Positions 22,368 through 32,016 of a stretch of DNA of 64,000 nucleotides are shown here, in pieces (positions within the stretch are counted from its first letter, which is position 1; each line of letters starts with the position of its first letter). This DNA is from an uncultured Kordiimonas sp. (GTDB lineage: Bacteria > Pseudomonadota > Alphaproteobacteria > Sphingomonadales > Kordiimonadaceae): NCBI GenBank assembly GCA_947503625.1, contig CANNEK010000001.1:248001-312000 (forward strand). The letters run 5' to 3'. Under the pieces are notes generated by a model, which was given only the letters and a program-made list of their open reading frames with translations, was not told the DNA's origin and made no database searches. The position numbers were made by a program, and so were the translations under genes.

Positions 22368-22509
22368 GCTCGTGAGTCTGAACTGCAACGCGGTTCCCTA
22401 TCCTGAGATGGGGTCAAATGACCGTCAGTTGTTAACAATTTCATCGTGATTTTTACCAATTGTTTACCAGCGTCGCCGATACTGCTAGCGGCTTGGGTAT
22501 ATACGTGGG

Positions 22510-24309
22510 TTGAGTAAGGAAATGAGTTTGTTCGAGGGCCAGAAAGTCTTGGATATGGCAGAAGTGCCCTCGCAGTCTATTGCACCTTCAGACGTGGCTG
22601 ACTTTTCAGAAAAGCCTTTCGTGAATGCGGATGCAATTATTGAAGCCTTACCGTACGGGGTCGTTTGTTTTACCGTTTTGGATAATGGCGACATTCTGGT
22701 TCAGGAAGCCAACCTTACCGCGAAGTCTTTGTTTGAAATACAAAACTCCAGACCATTACCTGTTCCGCTGGACCGAATCTGGCATCCACGCGATAGCGAG
22801 AGCCTCGCCAACGGGATCAGGCATGCTTTTCAGCAAAACCAGCCTCACTCGCTTGAACTGGTAAAGTATCGCGAAGGTCACGAGCAATATCTGACCTGCC
22901 AGTTGCAGCCAATTCGCGGCTCGCTCACACATGAACGACAGATTTTATGCACTCTTGAAGACCATACTGCTGAAAAACTGGCCGAAAAGAATATCATGCA
23001 TCATGCGTTTCACGATGCACTTACCGGACAGCCGAATCGGGTACTGTTTCGAAACAAGCTTGAAGAAACAGTTATGAACAGCCAGCGGGGTCATAACTCG
23101 ATTGGTTGCGCCGTAATCGTCGTCAACATTGATCGTTTCCAACAAATTAATGAGAGCTTTGGTCACAGTGCCGGAGATCGTTTTCTAATTTCCATGGCTT
23201 CAACGCTGCGCAGGTGTATCAACAGCGGCGATATTCTTGCGCGCCTGTCAGGCGATGAGTTTGCCATTCTGGTGCCAGAGGCAAGCGATACCGAAACTAT
23301 TCTTAAGACATGTGACCGCATCCACACTGCCATGCAACAGCCTTATGATCTGGACGGAAATGAAGTCTTCACATCAGTCTCGATTGGCGTGGCAAACAGT
23401 ATCTCAAGTGCAACACATCCAGAAGACCTGATTCGCGATGCAGATTTTGCCATGCACCGCGCCAAGCTCGCCGGCAAGGCACGAACCGAGGTATACCATC
23501 GAGGTTCGCATCAAGTCGCACGGTCACAATTCCATCTGGAAACAGAACTTCGTCGGGCTGTGGAAAGGGAAGAGCTGCAGCTCTATTACCAGCCAATCAT
23601 TGATGCCCGCACATCAGAGCTGCGGGGGTTCGAAGCCCTCACCCGCTGGAATCACAAAGACCATGGTTTTGTCTCGCCAGTTGAATTTATTCAGCTTGCC
23701 GAAGAAACCGGCATCATTGTGCCGCTGGGCCGCTGGGCCGTTGAAGCCGCGTGTATATGTCTGAAACACTGGTCCATGGAGGTTGGTGAAGACAATATCG
23801 TACCCGTCAACGTCAATGTATCAGGTGTTCAGTTTGCCCGGGACGATGTTGCTCTTATGGTCGAGACGGCTCTCAAGAAATTTGACCTTCCCGGCAAGCT
23901 GTTACGAATTGAACTAACCGAGAGTTCGATTATGGCAAATCCAGAACGAATATCTGATTCCTTAAATAAGATCAGGGCCTTAGGCGTTAAGGTTGCGCTT
24001 GATGACTTTGGAACAGGGTACTCATCACTCAATTATCTACACCAGTTTCCAATCGATATTATCAAGATTGACAGAGCGTTCATCAGCCAGATCAAACGCG
24101 GAAATACACAGTATAAAATCCTCGAAATGATCGGCATGCTGGCACAGAACCTGGGTCATGAAGTGGTCGCAGAAGGCCTGGAAGACAAAGACCAGGTTGA
24201 TATGGTCACCGAAATGGGTTTTGCCTTCGCCCAGGGGTTCTATTATTCACCCCCCACCAATGGTTTTGACGCCACCGAAATGATACGCGGTAAACTTCCC
24301 TGGCGTTAA
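22510..24309 (+). CDS. PAS-GGDEF-EAL protein (degenerate SGDEF; intact EAL)
   Basis: RLSGDEFAILV; GFEALTRW, ELTESSIM, DDFGTGYSSLNYL, EVVAEGLE. Confidence 0.95.
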   Translation: MSKEMSLFEGQKVLDMAEVPSQSIAPSDVADFSEKPFVNADAIIEALPYGVVCFTVLDNGDILVQEANLTAKSLFEIQNSRPLPVPLDRIWHPRDSESLANGIRHAFQQNQPHSLELVKYREGHEQYLTCQLQPIRGSLTHERQILCTLEDHTAEKLAEKNIMHHAFHDALTGQPNRVLFRNKLEETVMNSQRGHNSIGCAVIVVNIDRFQQINESFGHSAGDRFLISMASTLRRCINSGDILARLSGDEFAILVPEASDTETILKTCDRIHTAMQQPYDLDGNEVFTSVSIGVANSISSATHPEDLIRDADFAMHRAKLAGKARTEVYHRGSHQVARSQFHLETELRRAVEREELQLYYQPIIDARTSELRGFEALTRWNHKDHGFVSPVEFIQLAEETGIIVPLGRWAVEAACICLKHWSMEVGEDNIVPVNVNVSGVQFARDDVALMVETALKKFDLPGKLLRIELTESSIMANPERISDSLNKIRALGVKVALDDFGTGYSSLNYLHQFPIDIIKIDRAFISQIKRGNTQYKILEMIGMLAQNLGHEVVAEGLEDKDQVDMVTEMGFAFAQGFYYSPPTNGFDATEMIRGKLPWR

Positions 24310-24415
24310 CATAGCCAGGTACTTTCCCGCAATTCCAACGCTTCTCGCCCTTGACGCGGCTGCTTTACCTCCCCAAATAAGGAGAAAGCCCCTAATAACA
24401 TTCAAGAGGAAAACC

Positions 24416-25015
24416 ATGAGCGAGGAAAGCCCAACACCAGAACCGGCTGAAGACACACCCAGGAAAAAGCCGGCAGCCAGGAAAACCAGCGCCAAATCTA
24501 CAACGGCTGCAAAGAAGCCCGCGGCGCGGAAAGCAACAACAGGCAAAGCTGCTGCGCAAAAAACGACGCGAAAAGCCACTGGGGCAGCCAAGTCTGCTGA
24601 CACAGGAACCGGAGCGGTGAAAACCGAAACTCCGGCGAAGGCGGAACCTGCCCCGGACACAGCTTCGAAAAAAGCGGCAACGCCAGAGCAAGAGCCCCGG
24701 CAGGCGGGTGACAAAAACGACTATGATGCTTCAAAAATGGTTGAAGACCTTAAAGGCAGAGACTGGCCGAAAATCATCCAGCGCGCGTTATTGATGTTCT
24801 TTTTTGGTGTTTTGGGATGGATCACTCTTTCCCTCGCCTTCTTCCTTGCGGCGGCGCAGGTCGTGTTCACTATATTTGTCGGTGAGGCTAACCCTGCCCT
24901 CACGCGCCTGATAAAACAGGGCGGCAACTATATCCGTGATGTACTGGATTACCTGAGTTTCGGGTCAGATGAATGCCCGTTCCCTTTTGGCCGGAGGCTT
25001 CCCGACGCCGACTAG
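24416..25015 (+). CDS. DUF4389-like membrane protein with histone H1-like Lys/Ala/Pro-rich N-terminus
   Basis: N-terminus KKPAARKTSAKSTTAAKKPAARKATTGKAAAQKTTRKA; C-terminus DWPKIIQRALLMFFFGVLGWITLSLAFFLAAAQVVFTIFVGEANPALTRL. Confidence 0.75.
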   Translation: MSEESPTPEPAEDTPRKKPAARKTSAKSTTAAKKPAARKATTGKAAAQKTTRKATGAAKSADTGTGAVKTETPAKAEPAPDTASKKAATPEQEPRQAGDKNDYDASKMVEDLKGRDWPKIIQRALLMFFFGVLGWITLSLAFFLAAAQVVFTIFVGEANPALTRLIKQGGNYIRDVLDYLSFGSDECPFPFGRRLPDAD

Positions 25016-25042
25016 TTGGGCAACCGATAGTTCAAAAAGTTA

Positions 25043-25064
25043 CAGGCCCGGCATATTGGGCCTG
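25043..25064 (-). terminator. Hairpin between convergent genes, likely terminator for the minus-strand small ORF
   Basis: CAGGCCC-ggcatatt-GGGCCTG; the minus strand continues TAACTTTTTG. Confidence 0.6.
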
Positions 25065-25074
25065 CAAGCAGTGG

Positions 25075-25170
25075 CTACATATTGACGGCTGCAAACAGCA
25101 TCTTCGCGCCTAGCCATATTGCCAGAGTTGCAAATCCAGCTGTCACCAAAGCCAAGGCATAGTCAAACAT
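25075..25170 (-). CDS. Candidate 31-aa single-pass membrane protein (not in ORF track)
   Basis: MFDYALALVTAGFATLAIWLGAKMLFAAVNM; SD GGAG 7-8 nt before ATG; 29 nt downstream of the GDPD gene. Confidence 0.55.
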   Translation of the reverse strand: MFDYALALVTAGFATLAIWLGAKMLFAAVNM

Positions 25171-25199
25171 TGTCGTCTCCGTTTGCTGTCTCTGTTCTT

Positions 25200-26162
25200 T
25201 TACCGGTAATCTTCACGAAACTTCACGCCTGTATCGGCAAAGTCGGTGAAAAATCCGTCAATTCCCGTATCAAACAATAGCTTAAGCTCTTCCTGCGGTG
25301 AATTAAAGCCCTCAGGAAGAGCGTCATTGCGGACAGTCCAGATATGAACAACCTTTTCCGCACGGTGCAACCTGTCGATCAGGCCGTTGGAAGCAAATGA
25401 TGCGTCGAACAAAAGCGCTTTATTCAAACCAAAACCCGAGACCACATCAAAATAACTGTCAAGGTCCACATCAAGGTCAAACCACTTGTTTGCTGCATTG
25501 TATTTCCCTGCCACCAACAACACCAGAGGTGCGTTTGTCAATGGTGCGATTTCACGTATGAAAACTCCATCAAAGCATTGAAAATACATTGGAATGCCGT
25601 CTCGCCTCAAGCCCGCAAACACATCACTCAGCTTCGCAGCCAAATCGGTTGCAACAACTTGCTTGAACAGATCGGGACGCTTCATTTCGATATGCAGCCC
25701 GACAGTCTGGCCACTTGCTTTTGTTTCCATGACCAGTGAACGAATTTCATCAAACGTCGCTATTTCAAGCTGGTCATCAAAAGACTTGTCCCGGCCCTTG
25801 AAAGGTTGGCGTGCGCGCAGAGTTTTGAGTTCCGCGAGAGTAAAGTCCATCACAAACCAGTCCGTTTTGTCGCCCAGCGTTCGCTGGCGATCAGCAAATT
25901 CAGGCTTGCTGGCAACATTAGTGGTGCTTGAGAGATATATATCATGCCTGGAAACCAACACACCGTCTTTGGTCATAACCAGATCAGGTTCGATAAAGTC
26001 TGCTCCCTGCTCTATCGCAAGTCGGTACGCTTCAATAGTATGCTCTGGCAGGTAACCGCTAGCGCCCCTGTGCGCGATTACAATCGGTTCATCGGCTGTC
26101 ACCGATGTGGTTCCCATAACACCCATCATTCCCAACATAAAACAAGCGATCACTCTTAACAT
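25200..26162 (-). CDS. Glycerophosphodiester phosphodiesterase
   Basis: IAHRGASGYLPEHTIEAYRLAIEQGADFIEPDLVMTKDGVLVSRHD; signal peptide. Confidence 0.95.
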   Translation of the reverse strand: MLRVIACFMLGMMGVMGTTSVTADEPIVIAHRGASGYLPEHTIEAYRLAIEQGADFIEPDLVMTKDGVLVSRHDIYLSSTTNVASKPEFADRQRTLGDKTDWFVMDFTLAELKTLRARQPFKGRDKSFDDQLEIATFDEIRSLVMETKASGQTVGLHIEMKRPDLFKQVVATDLAAKLSDVFAGLRRDGIPMYFQCFDGVFIREIAPLTNAPLVLLVAGKYNAANKWFDLDVDLDSYFDVVSGFGLNKALLFDASFASNGLIDRLHRAEKVVHIWTVRNDALPEGFNSPQEELKLLFDTGIDGFFTDFADTGVKFREDYR

Positions 26163-26313
26163 GCCTGCATCCTTTTAGCATTGCGGTTTCAATCCTGCTG
26201 GCAAGCATCCCGCCAGCCGGAATTGAGCATAGCCTGCACCATTCACATGTCACCTTTATTTCACAACTTGACCCGAACGAATTCATGCTATCTTTTTAAC
26301 TGGGGAGACCACA

Positions 26314-26751
26314 ATGGATTTGGTGCAGATATTCGGTTCACTGATTTCGATCGCCGTATTGGCGTACGTTGCCAGTCGGCTTTTTCCTGCGAAAACAGCG
26401 CTGACAAATGAACGGGTACTCCTTAACGTTACCCGCTATTGTCCCGATATCGACTTCGCCCCAAGCGAAGCTAAAGTCATTGTAGACAAACGCAAAATAA
26501 CCGCCCTACTGCTATTTCCGGCGCGGCACCACGGGCTCGCGGTTGCCACGGCCTTGGGTGACCGGGTGGTGGTTCGGCATTTTCCCGACCTGAATGATAT
26601 TTCACTCGAACGAACCAGCCAGGGGGTCAAAATCGATACCGGAGATTTCACCCAACCTTCTGTGAAGTTCGATCTCAAGGAAGAGGATGCGGATGCTGTT
26701 TTCGCAGCATTGGGCGGCACCACAACTCAGGGAGAACCTTCTCATGCTTGA
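26314..26751 (+). CDS. Hypothetical membrane-anchored protein
   Basis: N-terminal TM; overlaps the sterol desaturase-family start by 8 nt (translational coupling). Confidence 0.7.
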   Translation: MDLVQIFGSLISIAVLAYVASRLFPAKTALTNERVLLNVTRYCPDIDFAPSEAKVIVDKRKITALLLFPARHHGLAVATALGDRVVVRHFPDLNDISLERTSQGVKIDTGDFTQPSVKFDLKEEDADAVFAALGGTTTQGEPSHA

Positions 26752-27685
26752 CCTTCCAGCACCCACACAGCTGGCAGTACCCGCGTTTGTGCTCCTTGTG
26801 ACAATAGAAATGATCTATGGCTGGAAAAGCGGCCGGGCACGATATGAAGGCAAAGACACATTCACATCGCTGATCATGGGGCTGGGCAGCACAATTGCCG
26901 GCGCGTTGACTGCGACATTCGCCATTGGCCTTGCCTATTGGGTTTGGGAAAACTTCAGACTGTTTGATTTTGGAACCGCGGCATGGGTTTTTGTACTGGC
27001 TTTCATTCTCGACGACCTGGCTTACTACTGGATTCATCGTATGGGGCATCGCATGCGCTGGATGTGGGCAGCCCATGTGATCCATCATTCAAGCCAGCAC
27101 TATAATCTCTCAACGGCCCTTCGTCAGACATGGACTGGCGCATTCACACCCGGCATTCTGTTTAAAATGCCGATCTTCCTGCTGGGTATAGAACCGGCAA
27201 TCGTCTTCTTTTGTGCAGGGCTAAACCTCATTTACCAATTCTGGATTCACACAGAAGCCATCGACAAAATGCCGCGTTGGTTCGAGTATATCTTCAACAC
27301 ACCCAGCCACCACCGTGTGCACCACGCCAACAACCCACGTTACCTTGATGCCAATTATGCAGGTGTTTTTATGGCGTGGGACAGAATGTTTGGGTCTTTT
27401 ATCCCGGAACAGAAAGATGAAGCCTGCCGCTATGGTCTGGTCACTGACCTCGGGACCTTTAACCCTCTGCGCGTCGCCTTCCATGAATGGGTGGGTATAT
27501 TCAGGGATATCGGGGGCGCCAAACGCTGGAAAGACCGTGTGTTGTTTTTGCTCGCTCCTCCCGGCTGGACACCTGATGGCAGCAGAATGACCAGCGACAT
27601 GATCCGTAACGCCTGGAAAGCAAGGCAGTTAGAAACACCAAAAAATAGCGATCAGGATGATGAGAATACCGTTGCAGCAGAATAA
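26744..27685 (+). CDS. Sterol desaturase / fatty acid hydroxylase family protein
   Basis: His-box motifs WIHRMGHRMRW, HVIHHSSQHYN, FNTPSHHRVHHANN. Confidence 0.93.
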   Translation: MLDLPAPTQLAVPAFVLLVTIEMIYGWKSGRARYEGKDTFTSLIMGLGSTIAGALTATFAIGLAYWVWENFRLFDFGTAAWVFVLAFILDDLAYYWIHRMGHRMRWMWAAHVIHHSSQHYNLSTALRQTWTGAFTPGILFKMPIFLLGIEPAIVFFCAGLNLIYQFWIHTEAIDKMPRWFEYIFNTPSHHRVHHANNPRYLDANYAGVFMAWDRMFGSFIPEQKDEACRYGLVTDLGTFNPLRVAFHEWVGIFRDIGGAKRWKDRVLFLLAPPGWTPDGSRMTSDMIRNAWKARQLETPKNSDQDDENTVAAE

Positions 27686-27718
27686 ATACTGCTCGTTTGC
27701 GATTGGCGTTGGCTGTGA

Positions 27719-27883
27719 TTAACCTCGGCGTTTTTTATCGATCAAAAAACCAATAACGCCACCAATAACACCTCCCCCGAGTGCTTCGAGGCTTGGTATA
27801 TACGGCAACCAAAGGCCAACAATGACGCCACCAAGCAAGCCCGCAAATACCATCACACCTGTAACTGTCGGTTTTTTATCCAT
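27719..27883 (-). CDS. Candidate 54-aa Gly-rich two-TM small protein (not in ORF track)
   Basis: MDKKPTVTGVMVFAGLLGGVIVGLWLPYIPSLEALGGGVIGGVIGFLIDKKRRG. Confidence 0.55.
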   Translation of the reverse strand: MDKKPTVTGVMVFAGLLGGVIVGLWLPYIPSLEALGGGVIGGVIGFLIDKKRRG

Positions 27884-28053
27884 GATGTACCAACCTTTCC
27901 GCGACCGGTTATAGAGTTCCTAACCCAATCGTCAATCAATTAACGCTTGCGAATCTGCGGCATTTTAGCCATTGTCCCGGCAAAATCAGGAACCGCCGGG
28001 CGCGGTAGTTTTATGGTGTGCCTCCCCGCACCCAACTGCATAAGGAGACGTTC

Positions 28054-29235
28054 ATGTCACAGGAAAAAATCGTTGTTGTAGGAATGGCCCGCACCCCTAT
28101 GGGTGGTTTGCTTGGTGACCTGTCTACTGTGCCGGCCAACGAGCTTGGTGCCGCCGCGATTTCAGGTGCACTTGAAAGCGCCGGTGTTGATGGATCGGCT
28201 ATCGATGAAACCATTATGGGCTGTGTGCTTCCGGCCGGTCAGGGACAAGCGCCCGCACGTCAGGCGAGCAAGAAAGCAGGCATCCCGGACGCAACTGGTG
28301 CCGTGACACTGAACAAGGTCTGTGGCTCTGGCATGAAAGCCATGATGAATGCCCACGACAGCATCCTTGCTGGCACCAACAATATTGTTGTGGCAGGTGG
28401 CATGGAAAGCATGTCCAAAGCTCCTCATATGATGCCGGCGATGCGATCCGGCATTAAATTCGGTGGTAGCGACATTGTTGACCATATGGCTCTCGACGGA
28501 TTGGTGGACGCTTATGAAGGCATTCCCATGGGCAACTTCGCCGAGCTGTGCGCAGAGCACTATCAGTTCAGTCGCGAGGCTCAAGATGCATATTCTATCG
28601 AGTCCCTGCAGCGCGCTCAAAAAGCCATCGAAAACGGTGACTTTGACGGCGAAGTTGTTGCTGTGACCGTGAAATCACGCCGCGGCGACACCGAAGTTAC
28701 AACCGACGAACAGCCGATGAAGGCGCGTCTGGACAAGATCCCCACCCTGCGCCCCGCTTTTAAGAAAGACGGCACAGTGACCGCCGCCAACGCCAGTTCA
28801 ATTTCTGACGGCGCTGCCGCAGTCGTTATGATGTCAGCAAGTGAGGCATCCGAGCGCGGTCTCACGGCACTTGCCACCGTACGCGGCCATGCAACGCATG
28901 CCCATGAACCACAATGGTTCACCACGGCGCCGGTTAAGGCGATGCAGAAAGTTCTGGATAAGGCCGGCTGGTCTATTGACGATGTCGATCTCTTCGAAAT
29001 CAACGAAGCGTTTGCAGTAGTACCAATGGCAGCCATGCAGGAGTTGGGCATCGACCACGCCAAGGTTAACGTGAATGGCGGTGCCTGCGCCCTTGGTCAC
29101 CCAATTGGTGCATCGGGCGCACGTATTTGTGTTACGCTGATCAACGCCTTGAAAAAACGGGGCCTCAAGAAAGGTGTTGCTTCCCTGTGCATTGGTGGTG
29201 GTGAAGCAACTGCAATGGCGATAGAAATCGAATAA
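28054..29235 (+). CDS. Acetyl-CoA C-acyltransferase (thiolase)
   Basis: NKVCGSGMKAMM, GGMESMS, NVNGGACALGHPIGASGARI, CIGGGEATAMAIE. Confidence 0.96.
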   Translation: MSQEKIVVVGMARTPMGGLLGDLSTVPANELGAAAISGALESAGVDGSAIDETIMGCVLPAGQGQAPARQASKKAGIPDATGAVTLNKVCGSGMKAMMNAHDSILAGTNNIVVAGGMESMSKAPHMMPAMRSGIKFGGSDIVDHMALDGLVDAYEGIPMGNFAELCAEHYQFSREAQDAYSIESLQRAQKAIENGDFDGEVVAVTVKSRRGDTEVTTDEQPMKARLDKIPTLRPAFKKDGTVTAANASSISDGAAAVVMMSASEASERGLTALATVRGHATHAHEPQWFTTAPVKAMQKVLDKAGWSIDDVDLFEINEAFAVVPMAAMQELGIDHAKVNVNGGACALGHPIGASGARICVTLINALKKRGLKKGVASLCIGGGEATAMAIEIE

Positions 29236-29254
29236 CGAGCAGAACGAGGCTGGC

Positions 29255-30391
29255 ATGATCCTTTCTGAAGAACAACGTATGGTGCAGGATATGGCGCGGG
29301 CCTTTGCCCGCGACGAAATCGCACCGCGAGCTGCTGACTGGGAAAAAGCGGGCGAAGTGCCATCCGACTTCCTGCGTCAAATGGGTGCGCTTGGCCTTAT
29401 GGGCATGACCGTTCCGGAAGAATGGGACGGCGCGGCAACAGACTATACATCTTATGCTCTCGCACTTGTAGAGATCGCAGGCGGTGATGGCGGTTTATCT
29501 ACCTTGATGAGTGTTAACAACGCACCTGTATGCGCGGCCATTCTGGCGAACGGCACAGATGCCCAGAAAGAACAGTTTCTGAAGCCACTGGCCCGTGGTG
29601 ATATGATTGGCGCTTTTTGCCTGACGGAACCCCAGGCCGGGTCAGACGCATCGCAACTAAAGACGAAAGCTGCACGCACCAATAGCGGCTGGAAATTGAA
29701 TGGCACCAAGCAGTTCATTACCTCGGGGAAAATTGCCGGTGCAGCGATTGTGTTTGCTGTAACTGACCCCGACGCCGGTAAAAAAGGGCTGTCTGCGTTT
29801 TTGGTGCCAACCGACACCCCCGGCTACACAGTTGCAAGCGTTGAACACAAGCTTGGCCAGAAATCCTCAGATACCTGCCAGATCGTATTTGAAGATATGG
29901 AGGTCCCGACAGACTGTTTGCTGGGTGCAGAAGGCGACGGCTACAAGATCGCACTTTCAAATCTGGAAACAGGGCGTATCGGCATTGCCGCGCAATCAGT
30001 TGGCATGGCCAAAGCGGCTTACGAGTATGCCCTTCAGTATGCCAAGGAACGTGAAACCTTTGGAAAAGCCATCATTGACCATCAGGCTGTTGGTTTCCGG
30101 CTGGCAGATATGGCCACCGAACTCAAGGCTGCCGAACTGATGGTTCTGGATGCCGCTGCCAAAAAGGATGCTGGAGTGCCATGCCTGCAAGAAGCCTGCA
30201 TGGCAAAGCTTTTTGCCAGCGAAACAGCCGAGAAAATATGCTCGGCTGCTATTCAGACGCTGGGCGGGTACGGATATCTGTCCGAGTATCCGGTGGAACG
30301 CATATACCGCGATGTAAAAGTTTGCCAGATTTATGAAGGCACGTCAGATATCCAGCGCATGGTAATTAACCGTCAGATCAAGGCAAGCTGA
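29255..30391 (+). CDS. Acyl-CoA dehydrogenase
   Basis: FCLTEPQAGSDAS, KQFITSGKIA, YLSEYPVERIYRDVKVCQIYEGTSDIQRMVI. Confidence 0.95.
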   Translation: MILSEEQRMVQDMARAFARDEIAPRAADWEKAGEVPSDFLRQMGALGLMGMTVPEEWDGAATDYTSYALALVEIAGGDGGLSTLMSVNNAPVCAAILANGTDAQKEQFLKPLARGDMIGAFCLTEPQAGSDASQLKTKAARTNSGWKLNGTKQFITSGKIAGAAIVFAVTDPDAGKKGLSAFLVPTDTPGYTVASVEHKLGQKSSDTCQIVFEDMEVPTDCLLGAEGDGYKIALSNLETGRIGIAAQSVGMAKAAYEYALQYAKERETFGKAIIDHQAVGFRLADMATELKAAELMVLDAAAKKDAGVPCLQEACMAKLFASETAEKICSAAIQTLGGYGYLSEYPVERIYRDVKVCQIYEGTSDIQRMVINRQIKAS

Positions 30392-30413
30392 TCTGACGGC
30401 TTCCAGTTTCAGT

Positions 30414-30956
30414 CTAGAAACTGAAGAGTAGCCCGGCGCCGATGCTGGTGATATCGGCTTCGTCACTTACGGCATGATACTGGCCACGTAAACGCACGCC
30501 AAACCAGCTGCTTGCCATATATTCAAGGCCAGCTTCAAACATAACGCCATCTGAAGAACCCATGTTCTGTACTTCGTTGGCAAGGTCAACTGACGTGTAT
30601 CCGGCACCACCGTACCACATCAGTTTGTTGTTTGGTGTGTATCCAAGCTTTGCAATGATGCTGGCGCTGCTGTCAAACAAATCAAAATTCGTATTGATAG
30701 CGTCAGAATCAACAATCATGACGGCGCCTTCAACGCCGTACACAAGACCGCTGTCCGTTTGCTTGCGCAACCCTGCAAAAAAATCGACAAAAGCACCGTC
30801 GCCGCCAGAGCTATAGTCGCCGTATCCAGCCCCTGCCCCCAGATACAGGCCACTAAAGCGTTTCGTATCCTGTGTTTCAGGAGAAGTTTGCTGCGCCACA
30901 GCAGCAGGCGCAAAAAATAGCCCAAAGCATGTGATAAGTATGTTTGCTCGTTTCAT
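30414..30956 (-). CDS. Outer-membrane beta-barrel family protein
   Basis: Signal peptide MKRANILITCFGLFFAPAAVAQ; alternating amphipathic strands; terminal Phe. Confidence 0.7.
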   Translation of the reverse strand: MKRANILITCFGLFFAPAAVAQQTSPETQDTKRFSGLYLGAGAGYGDYSSGGDGAFVDFFAGLRKQTDSGLVYGVEGAVMIVDSDAINTNFDLFDSSASIIAKLGYTPNNKLMWYGGAGYTSVDLANEVQNMGSSDGVMFEAGLEYMASSWFGVRLRGQYHAVSDEADITSIGAGLLFSF

Positions 30957-31039
30957 GATGATCCCCAATCGAGTTGATTTTCTGCAATTGCAGACACGAA
31001 CAGACATAAGCGTGTAATTAAGACAATAATGTGGCAAAC

Positions 31040-31852
31040 TCAAACGCGCGAAAGCATGCTCTCGATTTCAGTCAGCATGTCGTAGGTTGCCTTTTTACCA
31101 AGCGCGATCAGTTCATCGGCTTTGGTAAAATCAGCCATATCAATGTGGCCAATGCGCGGTGTAATCACAACGTCGGGTTTATCCGCCGTCAGGTTTGCCT
31201 GGCTCAGGCTTCGAAGCGCTAGCGACCAGCCTGCTCTGGCCGTTTTCATGGCCGCAAGCGATGGTTTTTCTCCATCCGGGTCAAACCCCAATCGGCGTGC
31301 CCTGCCCTGAAAGTCACCTTGTAGGTCAACTGCAATAATCTTGTCTGCGCCCAGATCTCGAGCAGCGGTGACAGGCACAGGGTCAACTATGCCACCATCG
31401 ACCAGCAACAGTCGACCGGTTTCCACTGCAGGCAACATACCTGGAATGGCCGACGACGCCCGAAGTGCCGTAACAACATCACCGGCATCCAGAGCTACCC
31501 GCTCCCCTGAATAGAGATCTGATGCAATGGCTGCAAAGGGCTTTGGCAATTGTTCGATGGTTCGGTGGCCGAAATGCTGGCGCAGACGCTGTTCTATTTT
31601 ATCAGCACCCAGCAGACTGCCCTTGGTGAAACCAAGCTGTCCCATGGAAAGCATATCACGCAGCGATACTTCCCGCGCGACATCTTCGAGCTCGTCAACA
31701 ATGTCCGCTGCGATGCAGGCACCAACGATCGAGCCAATGCTGGTACCCGAAACAACATCCAGTGGAACGCCCTCTGCTTCCAGAACGCGCACCACGCCAA
31801 TATGGGCCCAGCCCAGCCCAGCTCCGCCGCCCAATGCCAAACCAATCGCCAT
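31040..31852 (-). CDS. Patatin-like phospholipase (RssA-like)
   Basis: LALGGGAGLGWAHIGVVRVLE, SGTSIGS (GxSxG), VDGGIVDPVP. Confidence 0.93.
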   Translation of the reverse strand: MAIGLALGGGAGLGWAHIGVVRVLEAEGVPLDVVSGTSIGSIVGACIAADIVDELEDVAREVSLRDMLSMGQLGFTKGSLLGADKIEQRLRQHFGHRTIEQLPKPFAAIASDLYSGERVALDAGDVVTALRASSAIPGMLPAVETGRLLLVDGGIVDPVPVTAARDLGADKIIAVDLQGDFQGRARRLGFDPDGEKPSLAAMKTARAGWSLALRSLSQANLTADKPDVVITPRIGHIDMADFTKADELIALGKKATYDMLTEIESMLSRV

Positions 31853-32016
31853 GATTTTATCCTTGTTGTTTATCCAGACGTAAGCACGGATTGGAAATGT
31901 GCAAGCAGTTCGTCCCACAAGTCCATCATTTGGCCTGTTTCTCGGCGGGCGACATTGATCCGCCATTTTTCTTGCAGGATAGTCTGGAAAACTTGGTAGA
32001 CACAGGAAAAGACACA

